DNA of 64,000 bases from Chryseobacterium sp. CH25 (GTDB lineage: Bacteria; Bacteroidota; Bacteroidia; Flavobacteriales; Weeksellaceae): NCBI RefSeq assembly GCF_004119455.1, contig NZ_NRQT01000001.1, forward strand, positions 682,001 through 746,000. Reading direction: 5' to 3'. The notes under the pieces were generated by a model. The model did not search any database and was not told where the DNA came from. It saw nothing but the letters and a program-made list of their open reading frames with translations. Shown piece by piece: positions 1 to 7,442 of the stretch (positions are counted from its first letter, which is position 1; each line of letters opens with the position of its first letter). Made by a program: the position numbers and the translations under genes.

Positions 1-563
1 GAATTTCCTACTGCATGAGCAATTGGCTTAATATGCGGAGCCCAAGTTAAAACTACTTTTGGCTTATGTTCTTTTTTCCAGTTTTCTGTAATGGTAATAC
101 AATCTGCCAAACTTTGTAACGGGTGACGGGTTGCTGATTCCAGGGAGATAACAGGTACTTTCGCATGTTGCTCAAACTGACTTAGAATACTTTCATTTAC
201 ATCATCTTCCTTACTTTTCATTCCTGCAAAACAACGTACCGCAATGATGTCACAATATTGGTTTAAAACCTCAATAGCATCTTTGATATGTTCTACAGTA
301 TCTCCGTTCATTACAGCTCCATCTGCAAATTCAAGATTCCATGCTTCCTGAGCTGCATTTAAGGTTAATATATTTAAGCCTAGGTTTTGTGCTGCAATCT
401 GGCTGCTTAAACGGGTTCTTAAGCTTGAATTTAAAAATACAAGACCTATTGTCTTTCCCTTTCCTTTTTCTGTTTCAGAAAGTGGGTTTGCTTTTATTTC
501 TAAAGCTTTTTTTATGATTTCCTGTAAGTTTTCTACATCACTTACAGCGGTGAATTTTTTCAT
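1..563 (-). CDS. argF': N-acyl-L-ornithine carbamoyltransferase, 3' end cut by window edge
   Basis: The first 187 residues are visible; the rest lies beyond base 1. The enzyme carbamoylates an N-acylated ornithine (acetyl- or succinyl-) in the Bacteroidota version of arginine biosynthesis, instead of free ornithine. I see the carbamoyl-phosphate motif SLRTR at residues 47-51, the HPLQ motif of the transcarbamylase family, and a segment reading LTWAPH followed by AVGNS that is typical of acetyl/succinyl-ornithine transcarbamylases rather than ordinary OTCases. The start at 563 gives MKKFTAV and has no competing upstream ATG. It is the last visible gene of the minus-strand arginine operon, separated from argD by a 324-bp repeat-containing gap. 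Whether the substrate is acetyl- or succinyl-ornithine cannot be decided from what is visible. Confidence 0.88.
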   Translation of the reverse strand, partial: MKKFTAVSDVENLQEIIKKALEIKANPLSETEKGKGKTIGLVFLNSSLRTRLSSQIAAQNLGLNILTLNAAQEAWNLEFADGAVMNGDTVEHIKDAIEVLNQYCDIIAVRCFAGMKSKEDDVNESILSQFEQHAKVPVISLESATRHPLQSLADCITITENWKKEHKPKVVLTWAPHIKPIAHAVGN

Positions 564-887
564 TTTGAATTGATTTTAAAGATTTCCTTTACCTATTTAA
601 ATGTTGATCTCACCACAAAAGACACAAAAGCTTTTTATTTAACACTTTAGAACACTTAAGCTGATTTCAAATGAAACTGCATATTAAAGTTCACATAAGA
701 GAAAAATCAAAGATTTTCGAAAACTTAAGTGTACTTCTTAAGCGTTTAGTAGTTTCTTACAATCACTTAAGTGTTTAAACCCTTTTGTGATTTTTGTGGT
801 TTAAAGATTTGAAGGCTGGTTACCCTGTTTAGATTCTTACGGAATGACAAATATTACGTTAGAATTTTATCATGCCTTCTAGTCTTT
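564..887. repeat. Nested inverted-repeat element between argD and argF'
   Basis: No gene is visible in this 324-bp gap. It holds a nested palindromic structure. The outer arms are 612-630 (ACCACAAAAGACACAAAAG) and 782-801 on the opposite strand, matching at about 17 of 19 positions. Inside are CACTTAAGTG-type palindromes: AACACTTAAG at 650-659 and CACTTAAGTGTT-like sequence near 764-775. A further segment, GATTCTTACGGAATGACAA at 832-850, matches one arm of the palindrome at 33513-33581. The architecture resembles a miniature, non-coding intergenic repeat. Confidence 0.6.
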
Positions 888-2033
888 TTAATCTTCAATG
901 TTTTCCAATACTGTTTTAAGAGCATTGATAAAAAGATCCGTTTCTTCTTTTTTGATATTGAGTGCCGGAAGAATCCTTAACACTGTTTTATCGTTAGAAT
1001 TTCCGGTGAAAATATGATGATCGAATAGTAAGCTTTTCCTTACTTCTGAACAGTCTCTATCGAGTTCTATTCCAATCATCAATCCTTTCCTTCGGATAGA
1101 TTTAATATGTGGTAAACCTTTAATTTCATTTTCAATATACTCACCCATTTGCTGAGCATTTTCGATAAGATTTTCATCTTTCATTACATCCAGAACAGCA
1201 ATTGAAGCTACACAAGCTAAGTGATTTCCTCCAAATGTTGTTCCTAGCAAACCGTTACTTGCCTGAAATTTAGGATGGATTAAAACTCCGCCAACCGGAA
1301 ATCCATTTCCCATTCCTTTGGCTGTAGTAATAATATCTGCTTCAACTCCAAATTCCTGATGAGCAAAGAAATATCCGCTTCGTCCATATCCTGACTGCAC
1401 TTCATCCAGAATCAGAACAGCATCATGTTTTTCACACAGTTCTTTAATTTTAGATAAAAACTCTGGTGTTGGAATCATAATTCCTCCTACTCCTTGAATT
1501 CCTTCAATAATTACTGATGAAATTTCATTTCCATGTACAGCAAAAGTTTCTTCAAGCTGCTTAATGTCATTCCATTCAGATTTGATGAATCGTTCTGAAA
1601 AGTTAACCGGAGCAACAATTTTTGGATTGTCTGTTACAGAAACTGCTGCGGATGTTCTTCCGTGGAATGATCCGGAGAAATAAAGCACTTTGCTTTTTCC
1701 ATTGTGAAAAGAAGCCAGTTTTAAAGCATTTTCATTAGCTTCAGCTCCTGAATTACAAAGGAAAAGGTTATAGTCTTCATATCCTGAAAGTTTTCCCAGC
1801 TTATCAGCCAGTTCTACCTGCAATTCATTCTGAACAGAGTTAGAATAGAAAGAAATCTTCTCTAACTGTTCCTTCAGTTTGTTCTGATAATGTGGATGGT
1901 TGTGCCCAATGGAAATTACAGCATGTCCGCCGTAAAAATCAAGATACTGTTCTCCTTTATCATCCCAAAGAAAAGATCCCTGAGCTTTAATTGGATTTAT
2001 GTTGAATAATGGATATACGTTGAATAAATTCAT
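888..2033 (-). CDS. argD: Acetylornithine (or succinylornithine) aminotransferase
   Basis: PLP-dependent class III aminotransferase that converts N-acyl-glutamate semialdehyde to N-acyl-ornithine in arginine synthesis. I chose the ATG at 2033 (MNLFNVYPLF, 381 residues). The open frame runs 15 codons further upstream, but that part (lysine-rich, translating a repeat) does not look like protein. Visible motifs are the phosphate-binding segment CNSGAEANENALKLA, the cofactor aspartate in ILDEVQSGYGRSG, and the Schiff-base lysine in TTAKGMGNGFPVGG. Length is normal for the family. It lies between argC (264-bp gap with a palindromic repeat) and argF' (324-bp gap), so transcription through the operon must cross two repeat elements. 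Confidence 0.93.
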   Translation of the reverse strand: MNLFNVYPLFNINPIKAQGSFLWDDKGEQYLDFYGGHAVISIGHNHPHYQNKLKEQLEKISFYSNSVQNELQVELADKLGKLSGYEDYNLFLCNSGAEANENALKLASFHNGKSKVLYFSGSFHGRTSAAVSVTDNPKIVAPVNFSERFIKSEWNDIKQLEETFAVHGNEISSVIIEGIQGVGGIMIPTPEFLSKIKELCEKHDAVLILDEVQSGYGRSGYFFAHQEFGVEADIITTAKGMGNGFPVGGVLIHPKFQASNGLLGTTFGGNHLACVASIAVLDVMKDENLIENAQQMGEYIENEIKGLPHIKSIRRKGLMIGIELDRDCSEVRKSLLFDHHIFTGNSNDKTVLRILPALNIKKEETDLFINALKTVLENIED

Positions 2034-2057
2034 TTTTTGTTTTTTTATTTTTCTTTT

Positions 2058-2089
2058 GTCTTGAAACAAAAGAAACAAAAGTTCAAGAC
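2058..2089. repeat. Palindrome in the argC-argD gap
   Basis: GTCTTGAA at 2058-2065 and TTCAAGAC at 2082-2089 are perfect inverted repeats around an ACAAAAG-rich centre. A second overlapping palindrome, CTTTTGT...ACAAAAG, is also present. The remainder of the 264-bp argC-argD gap (2034-2297) shows no reading frame. It has shorter repeated phrases (TTTTCTTAACG twice, near 2200 and 2228), which suggests a larger composite repeat. Confidence 0.55.
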
Positions 2090-2297
2090 CTGGAAACTTC
2101 CGCTAAAAATTAGTTCTATTCTCTAAAAATTCTAAAACTTGCGCGAATTTGAAATCTGCCTTTCGACTTACTATTTTCCTCGCGCTTCAAACAGTAGAAT
2201 TTTCTTAACGTTCATAGAAATAATTTTCTTAACGCTCCATTTTCCTAAGTCAGATTTAATTCTAGTTTTTAAAACTTATGATTGACTTATTAACTAT

Positions 2298-3263
2298 TTA
2301 AAAGGCTATCGGTTTTAAATTCAAACCTGTATTTTCTTCCCAACCCATCGCAATGTTCATATTTTGTACTGCCTGGCCTGAAGCTCCTTTCAACAAATTG
2401 TCAATCGCTGAGTGAATAACGGCAACATTTCCACTCTTTTCAATCTGGATCACACAGCGATTGGTATTGACAACCTGCTTTAAATCAATTGCTTTTTCAC
2501 TTACCGTTACAAAAGGCGCCTCTGCATAAAAATCCTGATACAATTGATAGATGTCAGAAAGTCCCAAATCTGTTTTCACCGTAGAACTTGTAAAAATCCC
2601 TCTTGCAAAATCACCTCTCCATGGAACAAAATTCAGGCTGACATTTTTATGATTAAACAAAACTATTTGCTGTAAAATTTCATCTACATGCTGATGAGTT
2701 AATGTTTTGTAAGCTGATACATTATCATTCCTCCAGGTGAAGTGTGTGGTTGCCTGTAAAGACTGACCAGCACCTGTAGAACCTGTAATTCCTGTTGTAA
2801 AAACCTCATCTAAAACTTCTTTTCCAGCCAATGGTAATAATGCCAATTGAATTGCTGTAGCAAAACACCCTGGATTCGCAATACTTTTTGAACCCGACAG
2901 TTGTTTTTTATTGATTTCCGGCAATCCATAGATAAAATTTCTGTTTTCAAAATTTCCATCCAATCGGAAGTCATTTCCTAAATCAATAACCAACGTTTCT
3001 TCTTTAACCTGATTTTGGGTTAACCAATTCTGGCTTTCTTTATGTGGAAGGCACAGAAATAGAATATCCACTTCTTCAGGTTGATCCGTCAGTACCTGCT
3101 CACAAACTGTCGTTAAATCCGGGTACAGATCAGAAATTCTTGTTCCCGAATTCGAACGACTATATAAAAAACTCAATGTCACATGGGGATGGAAAGCCAA
3201 CAAGCGTATCAACTCGCTTCCTGTATAACCGTTGGCTCCGACTATTCCTACTGTCTTTTTCAT
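2298..3263 (-). CDS. argC: N-acetyl-gamma-glutamyl-phosphate reductase
   Basis: NADPH-dependent reductase that makes N-acyl-glutamate semialdehyde from N-acyl-glutamyl phosphate, the third step of arginine synthesis. The N-terminus carries the dinucleotide-binding loop GIVGANGYTGSEL. The catalytic cysteine sits in NPGCFATAIQLALLPL. A conserved GSTGAGQS segment and a C-terminal substrate domain are present. At 321 residues it is on the short side, as usual in Bacteroidota. It starts 54 bp after argG ends and is followed by argD, so it belongs to the same operon. Nothing is odd about the start (MKKTVGIVG). Confidence 0.95.
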   Translation of the reverse strand: MKKTVGIVGANGYTGSELIRLLAFHPHVTLSFLYSRSNSGTRISDLYPDLTTVCEQVLTDQPEEVDILFLCLPHKESQNWLTQNQVKEETLVIDLGNDFRLDGNFENRNFIYGLPEINKKQLSGSKSIANPGCFATAIQLALLPLAGKEVLDEVFTTGITGSTGAGQSLQATTHFTWRNDNVSAYKTLTHQHVDEILQQIVLFNHKNVSLNFVPWRGDFARGIFTSSTVKTDLGLSDIYQLYQDFYAEAPFVTVSEKAIDLKQVVNTNRCVIQIEKSGNVAVIHSAIDNLLKGASGQAVQNMNIAMGWEENTGLNLKPIAF

Positions 3264-3317
3264 ACTTTAATCGATAGGACTGCGTCTTATCTTGGGGTAA
3301 ATCGTTCCTTCGGAACT

Positions 3318-4514
3318 TTAGTTGATATTTTGGTTGATCTGATGGTATATGTTTAGAGAGTTGCTCACAATTTTTGTGTATCCTTTTACATCATCTCCCG
3401 TCCATGCTCTGTTCGCTTCTCCGTAGCTTCCGAATTTATCAGACATTAAGTCGTGATTGGATTCTATTCCGTTTAAAATAAATCTGTACGGATGAAGGGT
3501 TACAAAAACTTTTCCACTCACTGTTTTCTGTGAATCTGTTAGGAAAGACTCAATGTTTCTCATTACAGGATCTAAGAAAAGTGCTTCGTGAAGCCAGTTT
3601 CCATACCAATCTGATAATTGGGATTTCATCATTTGCTGGTATTTTGAAAGCGTATGTTTCTCCAATAAATGGTGAGCTTTGATAATCACTGAAGCTGCAG
3701 CAGCCTCAAATCCTACTCTTCCCTTAATTCCTACAATAGTATCACCAACGTGGATGTCGCGGCCAATTCCATAAGCAGAAGCCAATTCTTCTATTTTCTG
3801 AATAGCATATACAGAATGATTAAAGCTTTCTCCGTTTACTGCTACTACTTCTCCATTTTTAAACTCAATTTCCAATTCCGATGGTTGAGTTTCCTGAACC
3901 TGAGATGGAAAAGCTTCTTCCGGCAGATAATTTCTTGATGTTAAAGTCTCTTTCCCTCCTACAGACGTTCCCCAAAGCCCTTTATTTACTGAATATTGCG
4001 CTTTATGGAATTCCATTTCATACCCATGATTTTTCAAAAACTCAATTTCTTCTTCACGGGATAGAGCCATATCACGGATTGGTGTAATAATCTCAATACT
4101 TGGACACATTACCTGGAAAATCAGATCAAAACGAACCTGGTCGTTTCCAGCTCCTGTACTTCCGTGAGCAATAGCATCTGCTCCTACTTCAATAGCATAT
4201 TTTGCAATTTCCTGTGCCTGAATGGTACGTTCTGCACTTACAGAAAGAGGATAGGTGTTATTTTTCAACACATTTCCGAAAATCAAATACTTCACACAAG
4301 AATTATAATAATCTTCCTGAGCATCTACGCACCTGTATTCTTTTACCCCAAGGTTTAAAGCTTTTTTCTCCAACTCTTTTTCTTCTTCTTTGGAAAAACC
4401 TCCGGTATTTACAGTAACTGCATATACATCATACCCCAGTGTTTCACTAAGATATTTTGCACAGTAGGAAGTATCTAAACCTCCACTAAACGCTAAGATG
4501 ACTTTCTTGTTCAT
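3318..4514 (-). CDS. argG: Argininosuccinate synthase
   Basis: Ligates citrulline and aspartate with ATP to form argininosuccinate. The N-terminal ATP-pyrophosphatase P-loop reads AFSGGLDTSYCAKYL. Later segments such as HGSTGAGNDQVRFD and GKETLTSRNYLPEEAFP fit the family. I place the start at 4514 (MNKKVILAFSGG, 398 residues), nine codons inside the open frame, because family members begin directly before the P-loop strand. This leaves a 29-bp overlap with the end of the upstream acyltransferase gene, consistent with translational coupling. It is the second gene of the minus-strand arginine operon. Confidence 0.96.
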   Translation of the reverse strand: MNKKVILAFSGGLDTSYCAKYLSETLGYDVYAVTVNTGGFSKEEEKELEKKALNLGVKEYRCVDAQEDYYNSCVKYLIFGNVLKNNTYPLSVSAERTIQAQEIAKYAIEVGADAIAHGSTGAGNDQVRFDLIFQVMCPSIEIITPIRDMALSREEEIEFLKNHGYEMEFHKAQYSVNKGLWGTSVGGKETLTSRNYLPEEAFPSQVQETQPSELEIEFKNGEVVAVNGESFNHSVYAIQKIEELASAYGIGRDIHVGDTIVGIKGRVGFEAAAASVIIKAHHLLEKHTLSKYQQMMKSQLSDWYGNWLHEALFLDPVMRNIESFLTDSQKTVSGKVFVTLHPYRFILNGIESNHDLMSDKFGSYGEANRAWTGDDVKGYTKIVSNSLNIYHQINQNIN

Positions 4515-5124
4515 TGCTATATTTAATTTCTGGTTGTGCATTCACAACACTGTTTACTTTATTATGATCAGGCTGATTATTTACAGCCTCATTATTTTTT
4601 ATATTTTCCGGAACAAACAACATCGCTGTACATAAGCAGTTTTTACGTTCCTTTTTCATTAGAATCTCGTAGTTCACACAGTTCTTACAACCACTCCAGA
4701 ACTCTTCATCCTGTGTTAATTCAGAATAAATAACAGGCTTATATCCTAAATCACTGTTGATTTTCATTACCGCAAGACCTGTTGTTAAACCGAATACTTT
4801 CGCTTCCGGATATTTTTCTCTAGATAACTGGAAAACTTTATGCTTAATTTGAGTAGCCACTCCACCATGCCTGAATTTGGGAGATACAATCAATCCCGAA
4901 TTGGCAACAAATTTCCCATGTGACCAGGTTTCTATATAACAGAAGCCTACCCACTCACCGTTTTCAGTAGCAACCACAGCATTGCCTTCTGAAATCTTTT
5001 TACTCAAATATTCGATGGAACGTTTTGCGATCCCCGTTCCTCTACGCTGTGCAGAATCATACATTTCCTGCTGTATTTCACTCACATACATTAGATGTTC
5101 GCATGAGGAAATTTCTATTTCCAT
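4486..5124 (-). CDS. GNAT acyltransferase heading the arginine operon (candidate N-acylglutamate synthase)
   Basis: A 212-residue GNAT-fold protein. The acyl-CoA binding loop reads RHGGVAT (residues 85-91), preceded by the strand NSGLIVSP, and the fold occupies residues 1-135. A C-terminal extension carries four cysteines as Cys146-x2-Cys149 and Cys163-x-Cys165, which looks like a possible metal site. It is followed by a low-complexity polar tail from about 172. It is the first gene of the arginine operon and overlaps argG. Canonical ArgA is not otherwise visible here, so I infer that it supplies N-acetyl- or N-succinyl-glutamate. Related GNAT proteins in Bacteroides arginine clusters have been proposed for this role. 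The activity is inferred from context, not from active-site residues. Confidence 0.75.
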   Translation of the reverse strand: MEIEISSCEHLMYVSEIQQEMYDSAQRRGTGIAKRSIEYLSKKISEGNAVVATENGEWVGFCYIETWSHGKFVANSGLIVSPKFRHGGVATQIKHKVFQLSREKYPEAKVFGLTTGLAVMKINSDLGYKPVIYSELTQDEEFWSGCKNCVNYEILMKKERKNCLCTAMLFVPENIKNNEAVNNQPDHNKVNSVVNAQPEIKYSNEQESHLSV

Positions 5125-5145
5125 TTATTTATCTAATTTTTTTGG

Positions 5146-5153
5146 CAAATTTA
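5146..5153 (-). promoter_or_regulatory. Predicted promoter of the arginine operon
   Basis: On the minus strand TAAATTTG matches the Bacteroidota -7 box TAnnTTTG exactly. TTTG at 5178-5175 lies 21 bp upstream as a -33 element. The start codon is at 5124, leaving a leader of about 15 nt. The promoter shares the 160-bp divergent intergenic region with the InsA-like gene. Confidence 0.6.
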
Positions 5154-5238
5154 AAATATATTTTCTTTAAAAACCAAATTAAAAAGATATTTTTTTTGTT
5201 TTAAAAATTTAAGCAGGTAAAATTATCTTTATTCAAAA

Positions 5239-5272
5239 TTATATATTTGCTAATTTATTATATATTTGCTAA
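5239..5272 (+). promoter_or_regulatory. Perfect 15-bp direct repeat with two -7 boxes
   Basis: TTATATATTTGCTAA occurs at 5239-5253 and again at 5258-5272, start to start 19 bp. Each copy contains an exact TAnnTTTG box (5242-5249 and 5261-5268). The second box is well placed for transcription starting just before the ATG at 5285. The repeat may be a duplicated promoter, an operator, or both; it sits between the divergent arginine operon and the InsA-like gene. Confidence 0.5.
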
Positions 5273-5284
5273 AATAATATAGTT

Positions 5285-5701
5285 ATGGAAAATACATGTC
5301 CTAAATGCAAGGGTAATAAAGTTGTTAAAAGCGGCATTATCAATGATAAACAAAGGTTTCACTGTAAAACCTGCAACTATTATTTTACCGTTAAAAAACT
5401 GGGAAAACAGATTGACGATTACTATGTCACCAAGGCATTACAGCTATATCTCGAAGGCTTAAGCTATCGTGAAATTGAAAGAATTATTGGCGTTTCTCAT
5501 GTTACTGTAAGTTCATGGATCAAAAAATACAATATCACAAGACCACCACATTCTGAATTCCATCCTGTATATAAAATATTGAAACAAAATGAATTAATTG
5601 AATATATAGCAAAGGAAGAAAATATCAAAAATTCTGGGATTATCATCACTCAGTTTGCTGATAAGTATATGTTGATTAAGTGGGAAAGGTTTAAGAAGTA
5701 G
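5285..5701 (+). CDS. IS1 InsA-like zinc-finger/HTH protein, possible domesticated regulator
   Basis: A 138-residue protein. An N-terminal zinc ribbon has Cys5-x2-Cys8 and Cys27-x2-Cys30. It is followed by a helix-turn-helix (about residues 53-78, LSYREIERIIGVSHVTVSSWIKK). A 45-residue C-terminal part has no motif I recognise. The first two parts resemble InsA, the DNA-binding protein of IS1-family elements. No DDE catalytic domain (InsB) and no terminal inverted repeats are visible around it, so it is not a complete insertion sequence. It is transcribed divergently from the arginine operon across a 160-bp promoter region. I infer a stand-alone DNA-binding regulator, perhaps of that operon or of itself. 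The alternative is a remnant of a transposon. Confidence 0.7.
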   Translation: MENTCPKCKGNKVVKSGIINDKQRFHCKTCNYYFTVKKLGKQIDDYYVTKALQLYLEGLSYREIERIIGVSHVTVSSWIKKYNITRPPHSEFHPVYKILKQNELIEYIAKEENIKNSGIIITQFADKYMLIKWERFKK

Positions 5702-5717
5702 ATCGGGATACGGGGTT

Positions 5718-5844
5718 CGAGATACGAGTTATGGAATGCGGGATACGAGATGTAAAACAAGAACAACAAATCACTAATTATCAATAAATTAATAATGAAA
5801 TAAATTCAAAACCTCGGACGATAAAACACGAAACTCGTATCTCG
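5718..5844. repeat. Palindromic intergenic repeat (ATACGAG element)
   Basis: CGAGATACGAGTT at 5718-5730 and AACTCGTATCTCG at 5832-5844 form a perfect 13-bp inverted repeat about 100 bp apart. GATACGAG is repeated directly at 5721-5728 and 5742-5749. The segment fills most of the 252-bp gap before the porin gene. The rest of the gap (5845-5953) is AT-rich and shows nothing further. Confidence 0.55.
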
Positions 5845-5953
5845 CAACAAATTATACCTATACTATTACCACTAATATATATTAAATTTTCGTAAATAAA
5901 TTATTAATTCCAATTTGGCATTCATAAAAAACAACGCCAAAAATTGATAATTT

Positions 5954-7333
5954 ATGAAGAAATTACTTACATTCATTGGAGTAGCCTTAATTAGCAGTTC
6001 TATGTATTCGCAAGGTTCTCCTGATTACGGCAGTGGATTAAAACTCAACCTCAATCCTGAGGGAGACAAATTCATCAGATTTATTTTATGGGATCAGCTT
6101 TGGCTAAGAAACAGTGCTATGAATCCCGGAAGCATGGTTGGAAATGAACCAACAGACAATACTTGGAGCCTGGGAAACAGACGATTACGCGCTTTAACAT
6201 ACGCACAGATCTCCAAAAGATATATGATTCTTCTTCATTTTGGAATCAATAACCAAACCTTCATCAATGGAGGTGCATCAGGAACCTCAGGAACAGGCGG
6301 TTACGGAAATGGAAAGAAAACCCAGATGTTTTTTCATGATGCCTGGAATGAATACGCAGTTATTTTACCTGGAGAAGCGGGAAAATTCAGTTTATCTTTA
6401 GGGGCGGGGCTTCATTATTATATGGGACTTTCCCGTATGACTATGGCATCTACTCTTAATTTTCTTACCGTAGATTCTCCGGTATTCTCCTGGCCGTTAA
6501 TTGATAATTCGGATCAGTTCGGAAGACAAATTGGAATGTTCGCTAAGGGTAAATATGGAAAATTAGAATACCGTTTCAGCTTAAACAAACCTTTTGCTAC
6601 AGATCTTGCTCCAGCTAATGTAACTGATCCTTCAAGAGCTGTAGCAGTAGACAATAATGGAAATCCGAGTTTCTCGAAAGCAGGATATGTTGAATATCAA
6701 TTTCTTGACGAAGAATCCAATACACTACCCTTTAAAGTAGGATCTTACTTGGGAACTAAGAAAGTTTTCAATGTAGGAGCAGGATTTTATCATCAGGCAG
6801 ACGGAACCCGAACTTCTGTTAATTCAAATGTCGAAAAACACGATATTACTCTTTTCGCAGTAGATGCCTTTGCAGATATTCCACTGGGAGAAGCCAAAAA
6901 TAAAATGGCGGTTTCTGCTTATGCCGGATACTATAACTACAATTTCGGCCCAAACTATGTAAGAAATCTGGGAACCATGAATATTGCAGCATCTGACCCT
7001 AACTTTACAGGCAATAAAGCTATTGCAGGCCCAGGAAATCTACAACCAACCATCGGAACAGGTAATATTATCTACGCACAGGCGGGTTTACTATTACCAA
7101 GTCAGGCAGAAAAGCCAAAGATCAGAATACAACCTTTTGCAGCTTATACTCACAAAAACTTTGAGGCTTTTGATAAATCATCTTCACAGTTTGACATTGG
7201 AGCTAACTGGTTTATTGATGGACATCATGCCAAAATCACAACTCAATACTCCACAAGACCGGTTTATACCAGCCCTAGTGAAAGTCCTTCTTCAAAAGGA
7301 GAATTCATTGTACAATTCCAGATCTATTTATAA
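5954..7333 (+). CDS. Outer membrane porin-like beta-barrel protein
   Basis: 459 residues with a cleavable signal peptide (MKKLLTFIGVALISSSMYSQ) and a C-terminus ending in FIVQFQIYL, an aromatic-ended beta strand typical of outer membrane barrels. The body has alternating polar and aromatic residues and glycine-rich turns, with an arginine-rich segment (GNRRLRALTYAQISKRY) that could line a pore. It resembles flavobacterial porins of the phosphate-selective O/P-like kind, but substrate cannot be read from sequence. It precedes a carboxylate symporter, its small membrane partners, a sensor system and two acyl-CoA synthetases, so I infer that it admits small organic acids across the outer membrane. 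Confidence 0.72.
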   Translation: MKKLLTFIGVALISSSMYSQGSPDYGSGLKLNLNPEGDKFIRFILWDQLWLRNSAMNPGSMVGNEPTDNTWSLGNRRLRALTYAQISKRYMILLHFGINNQTFINGGASGTSGTGGYGNGKKTQMFFHDAWNEYAVILPGEAGKFSLSLGAGLHYYMGLSRMTMASTLNFLTVDSPVFSWPLIDNSDQFGRQIGMFAKGKYGKLEYRFSLNKPFATDLAPANVTDPSRAVAVDNNGNPSFSKAGYVEYQFLDEESNTLPFKVGSYLGTKKVFNVGAGFYHQADGTRTSVNSNVEKHDITLFAVDAFADIPLGEAKNKMAVSAYAGYYNYNFGPNYVRNLGTMNIAASDPNFTGNKAIAGPGNLQPTIGTGNIIYAQAGLLLPSQAEKPKIRIQPFAAYTHKNFEAFDKSSSQFDIGANWFIDGHHAKITTQYSTRPVYTSPSESPSSKGEFIVQFQIYL

Positions 7334-7442
7334 TCTCAATACACTAAGGCAATAAAAATTATAAGAGGAGTTAAGTTAAGTCCTATTAAGAACAAAGCTT
7401 CTCTCCTATTCCATTTTCCATTAACATCAAAAACTAATCAAT

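Noticed and set aside
611..801. CRISPR array in the argD-argF' gap
   Set aside because: The repeats are inverted and nested, with no regularly spaced direct repeats and no cas genes.
3044..3277. Plus-strand open frame of 77 codons over argC
   Set aside because: It is antisense to a well-supported gene, has no recognisable motif, and the peptide is not protein-like.
5285..5701. Complete IS1-type insertion sequence
   Set aside because: No catalytic (InsB/DDE) part, no terminal inverted repeats and no target duplication are visible, so only an InsA-like gene is called.
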